Shown here one piece after another: positions 45,317 to 59,172 of a stretch of DNA of 64,000 nt (position 1 is the stretch's first letter; each line of letters opens with the position of its first letter). Both the position numbers and the translations under genes were made by a program. The notes under the pieces are model-generated. The model was not told the DNA's origin and did no database searches. It saw nothing but the letters and a program-made list of their open reading frames with translations. The DNA lies in the NCBI RefSeq assembly GCF_026745355.1, contig NC_079205.1:64336766-64400765 (forward strand). The letters run 5' to 3'. Source of the stretch: Beta vulgaris subsp. vulgaris. Lineage: Eukaryota > Streptophyta > Magnoliopsida > Caryophyllales > Amaranthaceae.

Positions 45317-48300
45317 ATGGGGAGCGAGGAAGAAGTTAGAGTAATCGAGGAGAGAGATTCAAACGAAGCTATAATTTACATCAATGGAGTTCGGAGATTA
45401 CTTCCTGATGGTTTAGCTCACTTGACTCTTCTTGAGTATCTCAGAGGTAGTTAATTTTTCAATTTTAATCTGTTGAGATTTCAATTTTGATGATTTTGAT
45501 GTTTAATAAGTTGAATTCTCTTCAATATTCATATGAATTTATGTTATCTTTGAAATTCGCGATTACTTTTGCTCAAATTTTGTGAAATTGTGTTTGATTT
45601 GATGAGTTGCTCGCTTTGCTGGTAAATTCATGGACGAATTTGATCAATTTTAGGCTCTGTTTGATTTGATAGAAGAAATAAGATGGTTTCTCTATGAGAT
45701 TCATGATAGATTGATAGGTCGTGTTGCGTATCGATGTATATACATGTACATGAGAGTCATACTAGGAAATTGTCCTAGAGATCACAAGAGATAATAAATT
45801 GCTTACAGATTATTCGATTCTATCAGGTCATACAGAGCTGTGCCTAATTCCGAAACGTTGTGAACACTTTGCAACATGTACAAATGTTGTATATGTTGTT
45901 CTAAATGTTGTATATTATATTTCAAATGTTATGCATAAAAATTCGCCATCCGAGTTTAAAACTCATATAGATCATATGATGCCTGATTTCGTATACAGGT
46001 TTTATGATTTTTTTTTTTTGGTGAAAAGGGAGGGGGAAGTAATACTCGAGTTTAAAACATTACAATCCGAGTTTAAGTAGTCAAGTTTAAGTAGTCCATA
46101 CAATGGTAGAATAACTAAGGGGGTTGGAAAAGTTTTATGATTTTGTACTACGTTTATGGTTCAGTATACAACATTTGTGGGAGAACATACAACTTTTAAT
46201 AGTTCTGAACAAATTTTTGTTGAGAAATGTTCTCAATTAGGAATTTCTTGGTCAGGTACTAGGTCAAAAGCTTAAATTGGAATTTAAGCTTGAGTGGCAT
46301 AGAATTTTTGATTCAAGTGTATATTTTATGGGAGTATGAGTGCTCAAGGCTACAGGAACGACAAAACCTCACAAAGGATAGTACAATAAGATCTATGGAA
46401 TTATTGCGTTGTGATACATTTATTGCCTTGAATGCAAGATTCGGTGCATCCGAATTCCGAGGTGCTAAACATATTGGCTGATTTGTTCCGAAGGTTAGAA
46501 CAAAGGCCCTTTCACACAAGAACTAAGTAAAGATCTGGAGTCACCCGAGCCTTTGCTCAGGTTTGAGAAGAAAGAAAAGGTGCTCTTTGAATTTGAAGGA
46601 AAGAATTGAACTTATTAAACATCTGAAGAATAATGGCTGGAATCCCTGCTCAATAAAACCCAAAAAACTAGCTGTTACAAAACCCATAAAAACATGAGTT
46701 GTCGGGCAGGTATGAATGGCATGGAAAATTTGAGTCAAATCGGATTTAGAAGGTAGCATGGCGTCCAGTGCAACTCACACGGGTGCGGGCTCGTCCCACC
46801 CACTGCTGAACTTCTCTTCTTTACCAGAAATGGGCCAACTGAAGTAGCACGGGCCCGTCTCATTGACATGGGCCCTGGCATGAACGGCTTTACAAGCCAT
46901 TATCCCAACATATCGGAATGTGGCAAACACTATTTTCCTATTGATATATGTTTATTTTGTTCAAAGTGTCATGATAAGTGTTCCCGATGCTTTTGAATGC
47001 AGATTTAGGCTTAACTGGGACAAAATTAGGCTGTGGTGAAGGAGGTTGTGGTGCTTGTACTGTGATGGTCTCCTATTTGGATCGACAGCACAAGAAATGT
47101 GTGTGAGTCTTTCTTTAACTTTATTATCTGCACATATTGATCCTTGTTGCCTTGATATATGCTTGGTTTCAAGCTAGATGGAACACTATCTTATATTGTT
47201 GGGTGTTTCGAGGTGTTTTGTAGTTAACAAATTAATGATTGCTGAGAAGTGGTATTTGATGTCATTTATAGCCTGGCAAGTTCTCAGGACGTTCTCTGCT
47301 TGTTGAGTTTCATGGTTCTGCTCTTTGTTTTCTCCTCTAACAGCTTTGCACATCAAAAGTATATACTTAATAATTTGAAATGGCAAACAACAACTAGCAT
47401 GGTGCAAGAAGCAGCTGTATTTTTTGAAGGTCAGGAATGGAAGTGGGGATCATAGAATTTGATCAAGGCAAACCTGTTATGCTCCCTCTGTCCCAAATCA
47501 ATTGCAAAGTGTGGAGATGCACAACTTTGAAGGATTGCGTGTGAAGATGAGAGAGATAGAGAGAAACAAAAAGAGGGACACATGTGACGAGGAGAGAGAT
47601 AAAGAGAACCAATTACCAAATTAAGTACTGTTGCAAGTTGCAACTAAGTTTTGAACTTCTTTAAAGAAGAAGGATAAAGGTCGTTCTATAAAGTTTTAAA
47701 AACTTACCGTACCCCAAAGAGAAGTTTTACAGCATGTGCTTCAAAATCACATTACGTTCTCTATTATAGACCATCATGCTATCACATCAAAAATTATCGT
47801 CTGTTACTAATGTCGTTTTGCATATTGGTGATTTAATTATATCTCATTTGTTAAAACTTTGAATTGCTATTCTATGGCTAATGTTTAGATCATCCGATTT
47901 CTTCACAAAATATCGTTCAGATTAGGTACTAAAAGTAGATTTTCAACTTTCAAGTATAACCTAAAAATATGTTCCAAAATTGTTAATTTATAAAGGTGAA
48001 TTGGAACTTTAAAACATATCAATTCGTGCAGTGATGTTAGCGACGTGAGACATTAGACTACTTAGATGCTGCTGACATGGCACCTGCTGCAATGGTGATC
48101 AAAATTGTGAAATATCTTTAGTTCTTTACTCTGGTGGGGAGGCAGCTAAGAGAATGACCTTATATCAGAAAAGTATGTTATAGTTGTCTCAGGCTCTCAG
48201 CCCGTTCTAAAACAAAATAGTGCTAGTTACTTGTGTCTTGTATATTGGCATACTGAACTTTGTTCCAGCAGGATTGGGACATCAATCTGTGTGGCTCTAG

Positions 48301-51300
48301 AATTGATTATGCATCTTTAGTGGATAGCAAACTATATTTTAACAGTTGTTTTAATGTTCATGTTGCCTACACCAGGCACCATGCAGTCAATGCATGCTTA
48401 ACTCCACTATACTCCGTGGAAGGAATGCATATAATCACAGTGGAGGGTATTGGAAACCGTAAACTTGGCTTGCATCCAGTGCAGGTATCATACCTTCCCT
48501 TCTATATAATTTTGTTAGATTGTACAAATGCTGAATGATTTTAACATCCGGCAAGTGGTTAACGCGCACACATACGGAAATATATATCAGCGCTGTCATT
48601 ATCATTACTCAAGAACTTTTAGTTTCTTGAAATGTTTGCATGTTAGCCATTAAACAATCATGAGACGGGGAACATAGAAATTAAGGTTTGAGCAAACCTT
48701 TGAGGAAGCACTTATTTCTGGTTTCTTACGATTATCTGGATCAATTATAATACAGGCTCTGGAAGAGTAGCTAGAAGATGAACTGCTTTCCATCCTGGGT
48801 TCTACTTTTTGTGAAGATAAACAGTATGATACATTTAAATGGCAAGCTATACTGTGTGTATTCTATTTTCATTGAGAACATATGCTAAAGTAAGCTGGTT
48901 GCCATTTATCCCCTTTATTCTTTTTTGATAGTGGGAACTGGGAAATTTGGGGGGGGGGGGGAGAAGGGAAGCCAAACTTTATGCTCCCAAGCATAAGTTG
49001 TAGTTTTTGATTTTCTTCTTTCTGGATTTTTCCTTTTGATGTTTCACAATCAAGTGCATATATCTTCCTCTCAAATTTTAATGTAAAGCAGAACGGTTTG
49101 ATTAATCATCAATCCCCTATTAATTAACTTATGTTATCTTTGAAGGAATTGTTAGCAAGTTCACATGGCTCACAGTGTGGATTTTGTACTCCTGGATTTG
49201 TCATGTCCATGTATGCTTTACTAAGGTCTAGTCAAACTCCTCCAACTGAGCAGCAAATTGAAGAGAGTCTGGCAGGGAACTTGTGTCGCTGCACAGGTTA
49301 TAGGCCAATTATCGATGCCTTTAGAGTTTTTGCTAAAACTGATGACATGATATACACAGTTGGTAACTCGGCAAGCCAACAAGGCAACGAGTTTATTTGT
49401 CCTTCGACTGGTAAACCCTGCTCATGTGGACAAAAGTCTGATGGGAACACTGGCAATACGAAGGAAAGCGGGGCTTGCAGTGAAAGGTACAAACAGCTTT
49501 CTTACAGTGATGTTGATGGTAGCAGATACAATGACCGAGAGCTTATATTTCCTCCTGAACTATTGCTAAGGAGATCTTCTTTTTTGAGTTTGAGTGGATT
49601 TAATGGACTTAAGTGGTATAGACCTTTGTCACTTCAACATGTTCTTGAGTTAAAATCCAAATATCCAGATGCAAGGTTGGTGATTGGTAACACTGAGGTT
49701 GGAATTGAAATGAGGTTGAAGAGAATGCAGTATAAAGCTCTTGTATCAGTTGCACAGGTACCTGAGTTAAATATTTTAAATGTGAAAGATGATGGATTGG
49801 AGATAGGAGCTGCTGTGCGACTGTCTGAGCTTCTAAGTGTTTTGAGGAGAGTTTCTTTAAAGCGTGCTACTCATGAAATATCAACCTGTAATGCTTTCGT
49901 TGAGCAAATAAAGTGGTTTGCCGGAACTCAGATTAGAAATGTTGCATCTGTAGGTGGGAATATATGCACTGCTAGTCCAATATCAGATTTGAATCCTCTT
50001 TGGATGGCAGCTGGAGCAAAGTTTCAAATCATTGATAGCAAGGGAAACAAGAACGTTGGCAGAAGATTTTTTCCTTGGTTATCGCAAGGTTGATTTGTCA
50101 AGTGATGAGATTTTACTATCGATACATTTACCATGGACTAGGCCTTTCGAGTTTGTGAAAGAGTTCAAGCAGGCTCATCGTAGAGATGATGATATTGCAT
50201 TAGTAAATGCTGGAATGCGTGTTCATCTCGAGAAGAAAGATGAAGAATGGCTTGTCTCAGATGCATCAATTGTTTACGGAGGGGTTGCTGCTGTTTCTTT
50301 TCTTGCTTCAAAAACAAAAGAGTTTCTCATAGGAAAGAGTTGGAATAAGGATTTGTTAGGTAGGCATTAAAAGTCTTAGAGGAGGACATTTTTCTGAGGG
50401 AAGATGCACCTGGTGGAATGGTGGATTTCAGAAAATCTCTGACATTGAGTTTCTTCTTCAAATTCTTTTGGTGGGTCTCTCGTGAAATGAATGTAAAGAC
50501 ATGTTTGACAGAAACAGTACCACCATCTTATCTGTCAGCAATACAGCCATCCCATAGGCCATCTGTTATGGGGAGTCAGGACTATGATATGGTCAAACAT
50601 GGGACAGCTGTGGGATCTCCAGAGGTTCATTTATCTGCAACACTTCAGGTGTGTTATTAATCATCTCTAAATATCCTGTCTTCTTTCTCTGAATTTTTAT
50701 ATCGTTTGATATTTTCTATTTTGGGGTTTTTTTTGGTTGGGGTGTGGGGCACCATGGAGCAGGGCTATGTTTCATGTACTATGAATCACGGATTACTGCT
50801 CCACTTTTTTAGTCTCCTTGTTTCAATTCGTAAAGTCAAAGGTGAAGATGGAATCAGCTATGTAACATAATTTCACACGTGAAATATATTTGAATGGTTA
50901 TTCCCTCACTCCTTTTTTTTCTATCTCGTTTATGGAGATTATGCAACATCTCCTACACGTCCTCCCATCAGATTCACGTATTCTAGGAGGGCTAGAAATA
51001 ATAAAGGGCAGAAGGGGGATTTCAAGGCTGTAACTAAATAAGTAAAATTTGTAATGATGACTCAGCTAGTCTGTTAGTAGTGGAGAATAGAGCAGGAGAT
51101 TGTTAGTGTTGGGTCCAGTATAGGGCTATAAATAGGAAGGTTTGATATTTTTGTAGAGGGATCCAAAGAATATAGTAGAAAGAGAGTCACTCATTGGGAG
51201 AGCTCCAAAATCCTCTCGAAAGCATTGTGGGTTGGTATTAGGTCCTCTACTCTGGAGGTCGATACTTCAATATATCCAACACCCTTAGCCCTGAGTTCTA

Positions 51301-54300
51301 TATCGATTTGCATACTGAATTGTAGCAGATTGCATATAATTCATTTTAGCCCTCTTACCTTTTTATCTTTCTAATAGCTATCATTGAGCAAAATTATAAT
51401 AAGAAGGGTCTTGAAACCCTCCGTCCTGCAGCCTGCCCCCCCCCCCCCCCCCTCAAATAAAAAAAAATTGTGTGAAAGCCTGACCAAGTATGTTTGGATT
51501 CCTTAATAAAAAGAAAAAGAATCCTTTGACTTGGTCAAGCTGGAAACTGTCATCTCGGTTTTCAGTTAGTCCCTTTCAGGCTGAAACCAGTTTTAACTTA
51601 TCACTACCAATTAAAACAGTGCAAGAAATTAAGAAAGTAATAACAAATAGAACAGCTGACTTGCCAGCTTCACTAGTCATCTTATGCGCCTTATTGGTTT
51701 GTCACTCTTTTCAGGTCACAGGTGAGGCAGAATACGTTGATGATATGGGGATGCCGCCTAATGGTTTGCATGCTGCTTTAATTCTGAGTAAAAAGCCTCA
51801 TGCCCGCATAGTCTCAATTGATGATTCTGGGCAAAGACTTTGCCTGGGTTTGCAGGCATATTTTTTGCCAAAGATGTCCCTGGGGATAATCATATTGGAC
51901 CCGTTGTCGCTGATGAGGAGCTCTTTGCTTCAGAATTGGTAACTTGTGTGGGCCAGGTACTAAGATTTTTAAGTATTCATAATTGAATACTATTTTTAGC
52001 AGCATGTGAACTAATGCCTGGGATTTGTACAGGTAATTGGCATAGTTGTTGCTGATACCCATGAAAATGCAAAACTAGCAGCGGGAAAAGTGCATGTAGA
52101 GTATGAGAGTTGCATCCTGTTTTATCTATAGAGGATGCACTCAAATTTAAAAGTTTTCATCCTGGCTCAGAGAAGCAATTCCTGAAAGGCGATGTTGATC
52201 TCTGCTTTCAGTTAGGTGCATGTGACAGGATCATTGAAGGAGAGGTACAAGTAGGTGGTCAAGAACATTTCTACTTGGAAACACATAGCAGTTTAGTATG
52301 GACCATGGACAGTGGTAATGAGGTCCATATGATTTCATCTACTCAAGTACGTATCACTCTAAAGTTGCTAGTTTCTTTTGTGCACCATTACAATGTTAGT
52401 GTAATTTGAGTTGTGTATCTGAATGTGGATCGTCCCATTATTTTTATTTTTGGTCTTCTAGTAAATTCTTTTCACTGAAATAACTCTGCAGGCTCCTCAG
52501 AAGCATCAAAAGTATGTCAGTCACGTACTTGGTCTTCCTATGTCAAAAGTAGTTTGCAAAACCAAGAGAATTGGTGGCGGTTTTGGCGGCAAGGAGACAA
52601 GATCAGCTTTTATTGCTGCTGCAGCTTCTGTTCCGTCTTATCTGTTAAACCGGCATGTAAAACTCACCTTAGACCGAGATGTAGACATGATGATAACTGG
52701 GCAGCGTCACAGCTTTCTTGGGAAGTATAAGGTATACTTTAATTTCTTCAGTTGGCTATTTTGACATTGATTTTATGCTGTGATTGACATGCATGTAGGA
52801 GCATATTTGAGCTTAATCAAGCTGACAAAACCTCATCCATTTGTTGTGTTCTGCACTTGTTTCCCCCACTAAAATGCATCTTTGGTCCAATCAAAGCTCC
52901 AAGAAAGGTTCACTCTGCTTGTCCAAACATAAGAGGTGACTCTAAATTGATTCAGGATGTGAACTGTAAGGAGAAGAGGATGAAATGAAGGCATAATCGT
53001 GTTCTGAAAGAACAAGACCAATATAGTGCGCCCCCAGAACCAAGAAAAGTGTAAATAACAGAATGTCCGCAGATCAAGATTATTAGTTATATTACCTTCA
53101 TGCTCTTTTCTATATATTGCATTAGATCCACAAATTATGAAAAGTGTACATCATATTTTTAGTTGCTGACTGTTGCTTCATGACAACAATTTGTGTGTTT
53201 TAACTTCTTATGCATAACAATAGTAGGAGTATGTGTTATGCAGTATTTATATAAGGGAAGTGTTGATGCATCTTTATGAATAATAGGCGGGAACTACTAT
53301 AGCAACTCTGACACTAAAACATGTATTTTGGTGAAAGAAGTCTTTCACCCTACTTGCATTATTATCAAAATGTAACAACAATAGGCTTATGTTTGAGAAT
53401 TTTCAAACTCTCCCACAGAATTAGTAAGAACTCTCATTAATTCTCTCACAAGGCTCTTTCTCACATTTTAGGAGACAAATATGCGCACCCTAGCATCTCG
53501 TTTTATAGGGGAAACTATCATCTCAATTCTAATAAAACTAGGAAACAAAATTTTACAAGGACTCATACGAGAATCATGATACTTAGGAATCATGCTTTCC
53601 TAATTACATACTTCTGCTGATTAATTACTATCAATTAATAATAGGAACTAAGACAAAGTAATATTCCTAAATACCCTTACCTGATACTATGACACTAAAA
53701 TAACCTTGTTACCTTGCAATGGAGCTGCCTGATTGGCCGCTCAGCATCTTGACCTGATAACCAAAGGAAAAGTGCTGAACTGAAGGAGGAATTCACCCTG
53801 CTGTGCCTCCCGCCCCGGGATATATTAGGCTGTGTGCCCGGGCAGCAAATTTTCCAGCTTCCTGCCTCGGTATCTCCATGCCCACCTCACTATGTTGGGA
53901 TTACTTCTCACTCCCACAATGGAATGTAATAGAATCAACAAGATAAGCACTCGAAAATTCCATGTGCTATGTGCTCTTCACGAGTTTAAGGCAAAATATC
54001 GTAAAAACCTATTATGATATTTTTGCACCTGCACAGTCAAACAATCATCCACCTTTAATGGTCTGTTGTCCCATAGATTTTTAATGAAAAGATGCTTGAG
54101 TTTAACCTTGTATCTTTTTCTGAGTCAAATACTGGATTATTATATTGGAGCCCTAGCATTGTGGATGATGTTGAAGTCCTAGCATCCTTGTCTTCCTCAT
54201 TTTGTGCTTGTTGCTTTATTGAATCTTTCTTTGTGTATTTAGAGCTTTTATGAATTGGTTTGACAGATTTGAAATATCGGATATATTGATTTAATTAATG

Positions 54301-57300
54301 TTATATATTACCCGGTACAGGTTGGATTCACAAATGAGGGAAAGGTACTAGCTCTGGACCTTGAGATATATAACAATGCTGGAAATTCACTTGATCTCTC
54401 TCTTGCTGTCCTTGAACGCGCAATGTTTCATTCAGACAATGTTTATGAGATACCAAATGTCCGCATAAATGGCAAAGTTTGCTTCACCAATCTTCCAAGC
54501 AATACTGCCTTCCGTGGATTCGGTGGCCCACAAGGGATGCTGATTGCTGAAAATTGGATTCAGAGGATAGCCATGGAGCTCGAGAAGAACCCGGAGGAGA
54601 TCAGGGTAAGAAAAGTTGCTGTGTTTGCTTCTATACTCTGTAGTGAGGTATCTAGGCTGTGTTTTGCACATTATTAGTTTGTTGTCAACTTTTCATCCAG
54701 CGTATTTATTCATGAATATTCTAGTGATCAAGGTTTACACAATATGCTCAAATTTTGTGCTGTTGTAGGAAATAAACTTCCAAAGTGAAGGATCAATATT
54801 GCACTATGGCCAAATACTTGAGCATTGTACATTACCCGAGCTGTGGAATCAACTGAAATTATCATGCGACTTCCATAGAGCACGTGCTGAGGTTGATGAC
54901 TTTAATGTTCATAATAGATGGAAAAAGCGTGGACTTGCTATGGTTCCCACAAAATTTGGAATCTCATTTACAACTAAGTTTATGAACCAGGTAATGTCTT
55001 CTGTTATAGACATCATCTCAGTGCTATAATTTTTTGTTGTTGTAGCCTTGGTATGATCCAGGCATGGCAATGCAGGCTTTCTTGGTTTTACATATGAGAC
55101 GGTATCAATGCACACAAGCTCATCTTTGTTGTCTCTGTCTACATCTTCAATTTCGCTTCAATGTTTGTTTAGCACAGTGTTGAATGTATGTTTGTACTTT
55201 AAACAAAAAGATTGTGAATGTATGTTTGTACTTTAAACAAAAAGATTGTGCAAAATCAGCATTCACTGATGTTGAAATTGGTAGATAGAAAAAGTTTTAA
55301 CCACCAAGATGAAATGGTTAAATTTGATGGATAATATGTGCATTAGCAAATGAATCAAGGTCCTAGTTAAATTTTCCGGAACTTTTTTGACCGAGTATAA
55401 GGTGCAAATCTAGCCATCTAGGTGCTCTCCCATTCTAAAATATAACAATCAGATCCCTGGATCATTACTCAGATCCCTCTTTGCAGGTAAGAACAACATA
55501 CCAACTGGCAACTTGTAGCTCTCTTATAACGCCAATTGATCTTTGAGATCAGTACCACTTCCTTACATCCTGAGTTTCCTGACTGTTCCGTATTGACAAG
55601 GGGGATCTTTCTTAATACTTCTTGACCAAGTCAAAGGTGTTCTGCCATTCTAAAATACAAGAATCAGATCCCTGAGTCAGTACTTGGATCCCTGAATGCA
55701 AGTATGAGCGATATACCAACTGAGAAACCAGTAGCTCCCTTGTAATACCAATTAATCATTTGAAGTCAGTACCTCATACTGACTGCATTTCGTGATGACA
55801 AGTGATCTTTCTCCACCACGGAAATGCTCCTTGTTTCCAGCAGGCCTGGCGCGGTGGCGCTTGCCTATTTTAAGTATTGAAAAATGACCAATAGTGACTC
55901 TATGTGCATACATTACTCCATTTGGCTGTGAAACTCGTTCCTTGTTTCCCCTATCCTCTCGCTCTCTCTTTTCTTTCTGAAATAATAAGTTTCTTCATCG
56001 TGTGGATTTCAACACTTCTGATTTTTCTCTAATTCTTTGGTAGATAGGAAATGCATGCTGGTTTAATACTTAATCTCGGCCTGTAACAGTTCCTATTTGC
56101 ATTCTGTTTCTGTAAATAATGTGCTATATCTAACACATGCAAGTTGGGGTATTACTAGTGTTGCTTTACAAAGATAACCTCTATTAACTCGAGGTCATGT
56201 ATTTTGAACTTTGACCAATAATTAATCTACATATCAAATTCATTTCAAATCGAAATTCAAAACAAATTTCATTATGACAATCCTTGTAAAGATATTTATA
56301 TAGTGAGTTAAAATGTGATTAATACAGATGGATCTATCTAAAGAGTGACGTATATGTAATAGACCGGAAATGAGGAAGAAGATGATTTGGGGGAAATCCA
56401 TAATATAAGCAATTCTAGAAAATCATCACTAAGGAGATTACAACCCCAGGCCTTTGAGTGGCTGGACAATTCAACTAAAAACTAAACAAATAAAAATAAA
56501 AGAAATGTAGTTCCACTTTTTTTCGTCTTAGGTGATAACCTCTACATATAGCCTTTTGACTTCCTTCTAACAAGTTCATTGCCCCCTCCACCAAGCTCAC
56601 TCTAACCAACTTATTTCAGTGCCCAAAGTGTCCCTGCCCCTAAACTTGATGGATTGCAGTATGTCTTTAGAGTGAGGAGGGAGAGGAGATTGTTCTCTTG
56701 TTTATTAGTTGATTGAATTGAATGCAGGCAGGTGCTCTTGTTCAAGTTTATACTGACGGCACGGTACTAGTTACCCATGGAGGTGTCGAGATGGGACAAG
56801 GCTTACATACAAAAATTGCCCAGATTGCTGCTTCTGCTTTTGATATTCCTCTTAGCTCTGTATTCATATCAGAGACTAGTACAGACAAGGTAACAATGCA
56901 GCAGAAATTGTCTCATTTTCATTTGTACTATCCGACAATTCATTAACAGTGTGGAAAAGAATATTCTAGAACCTTAGAATCCACTGAACTGCATTTTTAT
57001 TTGTTTCTGTTTGCTGTCAAACAGGTTCCAAATTCATCACCCACTGCAGCATCAGCAAGTTCTGATATGTATGGTGCTGCAGTTTTAGATGCTTGTGAGC
57101 AAATAAAAACAAGAATGGATCCTATTGCTTCGAGACACAACTTTGATTCATTTGCTGAGGTATGTGTGATTGTGTGGAATGTGTGGTTGTGTCATAGCTT
57201 ACTTTTGCCTCTTTTTTTCCCATTAGCAATGATGCATGCTTTTGTTCCTTTCAGCTGGCACTTGCGTGCTATCTGGAGCGAATAGACCTATCTGCTCATG

Positions 57301-59172
57301 GATTCCATGCTACTCCTGATATTGGATTTGATTGGAAAACTGGCAAGGGGAACCCTTTCAGGTATTTCACGTACGGTGCTGCTTTTGCGGAGGTTGAGAT
57401 TGATACATTGACTGGAGATTTCCAGACAAGAGTTGCAAATATCATTCTTGATCTCGGACATTCCCTCAATCCAGCCATTGATGTTGGTCAGGTAATTTCC
57501 ACCACAAATCCTCATCCCTGTGTCTTGAGCTCATTCAATTAAAGAATGTTTTCCAGAAGTATAGTGGAAGTGGCATTTTGATTGGTTAATACACCATTTA
57601 ATATTGAGTTCAGTGTCATTTAAGCTTTTCAATTTTGGGATTTTCCAAAAGCTCCATTTCTCTTCTTTCTTGTGATTATTTTAAATACGAATATATCAAC
57701 TTGGCATACCTAGTAACGGTGAGTCTAATGCAAGGGTGATTGGAAGGTTATGCTCACTTGAAGTGTTGGTCTGATTTAATTTATGGAACGATCTTGGAGC
57801 AGATATTATGACCAGTATAAGTTAAATGATTAACAGCAATGGTTTATTGATTTTTTGTGTGTGCTTCTCGTGTCTGGATGATACAATTGAGACTATTACA
57901 TGTACTCATAGAATACAGGATAGTTTCAATTTATAGTGAACGAAGCACTCTCAACTTTGTTGAATGCTCCGGCATGTTCGTTTCTTCACAAAAACCATGT
58001 TTATTGCAGATTGAAGGAGCATTCATACAGGCGGGTTGGTTGCTTTAGAGGAGCTCAAGTGGGGAGATGCAGCTCATAAGTGGATACCTCCTGGCTACCT
58101 GTATACATGTGGACCTGGGAATTATAAAATTCCATCTGTCAATGATGTTCCTACAAAATTCAATGTCTCTCTTTTGAAGGTTAGTCTACCTGTTATTTTC
58201 GGTTGCGGTGTTATAGTTAGATATTTAGATGTTTCAATATACATCTTGATCTGTGAGTTTTTTCGCCATTGTGAAATTTGGATTCTGTAAGATGAGTATC
58301 TTCTTGGTGTGCTTAAAAGTTCAAAGGAATAATATCTCTTGTGGAGAGTGTGTTTGGGAAGGAGTATTTTGTAGAAAAATGAGTAGATTGGACCTGAAAT
58401 TATGAAGTGTTTGGTTATTAGTTGGTCTTTAGAGGATTATGTATATTCTTTTGCAATATATACGAAGTATATGAAGTTGAGGTAGTGGAGTGGTGGCATC
58501 AATTCCCACCTCGTATCTTTGAGGTCTAGGGATCAAACCACATATGACTCATTTGAGGAATTTCCCTTATCCCGCCTCAAGTGAGTTCCTTTCATCTTAC
58601 CTATAAAAAAGAATTATACGAAGTATCTGTAGAAGAGAACACTTTTATCATTAAATTTAAGTGTCATAATGACCATATACCCCCTAGACTAATCATTTTC
58701 TTTATTTTACAAAAATACCCTTGTAGAGTTGTAAATCATACTACCAATCCAGAGAGCTAGGGGCTAAGTTACCAAAAACATTATCACAGAGCTAGGGGCT
58801 AAGTTACCAAAAACATTATCACATAAATCTCTTATCTTCTCGTCAAATATGATACAAGTATATAACATGCTACTATTTGCTAATGACCAAGCAAGGACGA
58901 AGTTTTAAGAGATATTGGGTTGATATGCAGGGAGCTCCAAATGTTAAGGCTATACATTCTTCAAAAGCTGTTGGCGAACCTCCATTTTTTCTTGCTTCCG
59001 CAGCCTTTTTTGCCATCAAGGATGCTATCGCAGCTGCTAGAGCAGAAGCAGCTACAGTGGTTGGTTTCCTCTTGACAATCCTGCTACACCTGAGAGAATC
59101 CGTATGGCTTGCACTGATGAATTTACGTTGAGATTTGTCGATCCAAAATTCCGTCCTCAACTCAGTATCTGA
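45317..59172 (+). CDS. XDH1: Xanthine dehydrogenase, 14 exons, with about six small indels
   Basis: Cytosolic/peroxisomal molybdo-flavoprotein oxidising hypoxanthine and xanthine to urate. Exons: 45317-45446, 47003-47102, 48376-48484, 49146-50648, 51715-51956, 52033-52346, 52492-52731, 54321-54605, 54769-54990, 56728-56889, 57025-57159, 57255-57491, 58010-58179, 58931-59172. Fe-[14 protein letters not shown] (exon 2); Fe-[13 protein letters not shown] and CRCTGYRP (exon 4); FAD domain [15 protein letters not shown] (exon 4). Molybdopterin domain: [11 protein letters not shown] (exon 7), AFRGFGGPQ (exon 8), [10 protein letters not shown] (exon 10), and the catalytic-Glu motif GEPPFFL (exon 14). 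The frame breaks near 50048 (one extra base), 50361 (one missing), 51831, 52107, 58031-58043 (net four missing) and 59057. Compensating for these gives about 1365 aa, matching plant XDH. The start lies shortly before the conserved IYINGVRR strand. Confidence 0.9.
48949..48961. repeat. G13 homopolymer in XDH intron 3
   Basis: Thirteen consecutive G. A length this sensitive to sequencing error should not be trusted exactly. Confidence 0.9.
50920..51300 (+). mobile_element. LTR-like fragment in XDH intron 4
   Basis: CTATAAATAGGAAGG (51126-51140) reads as a TATA box. It is followed by a leader-like segment and AATATATCCAACACCCT, in the style of plant LTR U3-R regions. No matching second LTR or internal domain was seen. 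Could be a solo-LTR fragment. Confidence 0.35.
51436..51452. repeat. C17 homopolymer in XDH intron 4
   Basis: Seventeen C followed shortly by an A-run (51462-51470). Confidence 0.9.
55182..55249. repeat. Exact 34-bp tandem duplication, XDH intron 9
   Basis: The unit beginning GAATGTATGTTTGTACTTTA occurs at 55182-55215 and again at 55216-55249 without a difference. Confidence 0.95.
55421..55850. repeat. Diverged 215-bp tandem duplication, XDH intron 9
   Basis: The first unit starts GGTGCTCTCCCATTCTAAAA at 55421 and the second GGTGTTCTGCCATTCTAAAA at 55636. Both contain CAGATCCCTG, ATACCAACTG and a GATCTTTCT end, with scattered substitutions. Confidence 0.8.
58459..58626 (+). mobile_element. 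SINE with 12-bp target duplication, XDH intron 13
   Basis: The body (58471-58614) has the tRNA-like head TTGAGGTAGTGGAGTGGTGG, a B-box-like GGTCTAGGGATCAAACC and an A-rich tail (CTATAAAAAAGAAT). TATACGAAGTAT flanks it at 58459-58470 and 58615-58626. Confidence 0.75.
58753..58822. repeat. Exact 35-bp tandem duplication, XDH intron 13
   Basis: The unit AGAGCTAGGGGCTAAGTTAC... occurs at 58753-58787 and 58788-58822 without a difference. Confidence 0.95.

Noticed and set aside
51490..51714. N-terminal extension of XDH exon 5 from the open frame starting at 51490
   Set aside because: Sequence before 51715 has no XDH similarity, and a TTTTCAG acceptor directly precedes the conserved [10 protein letters not shown].
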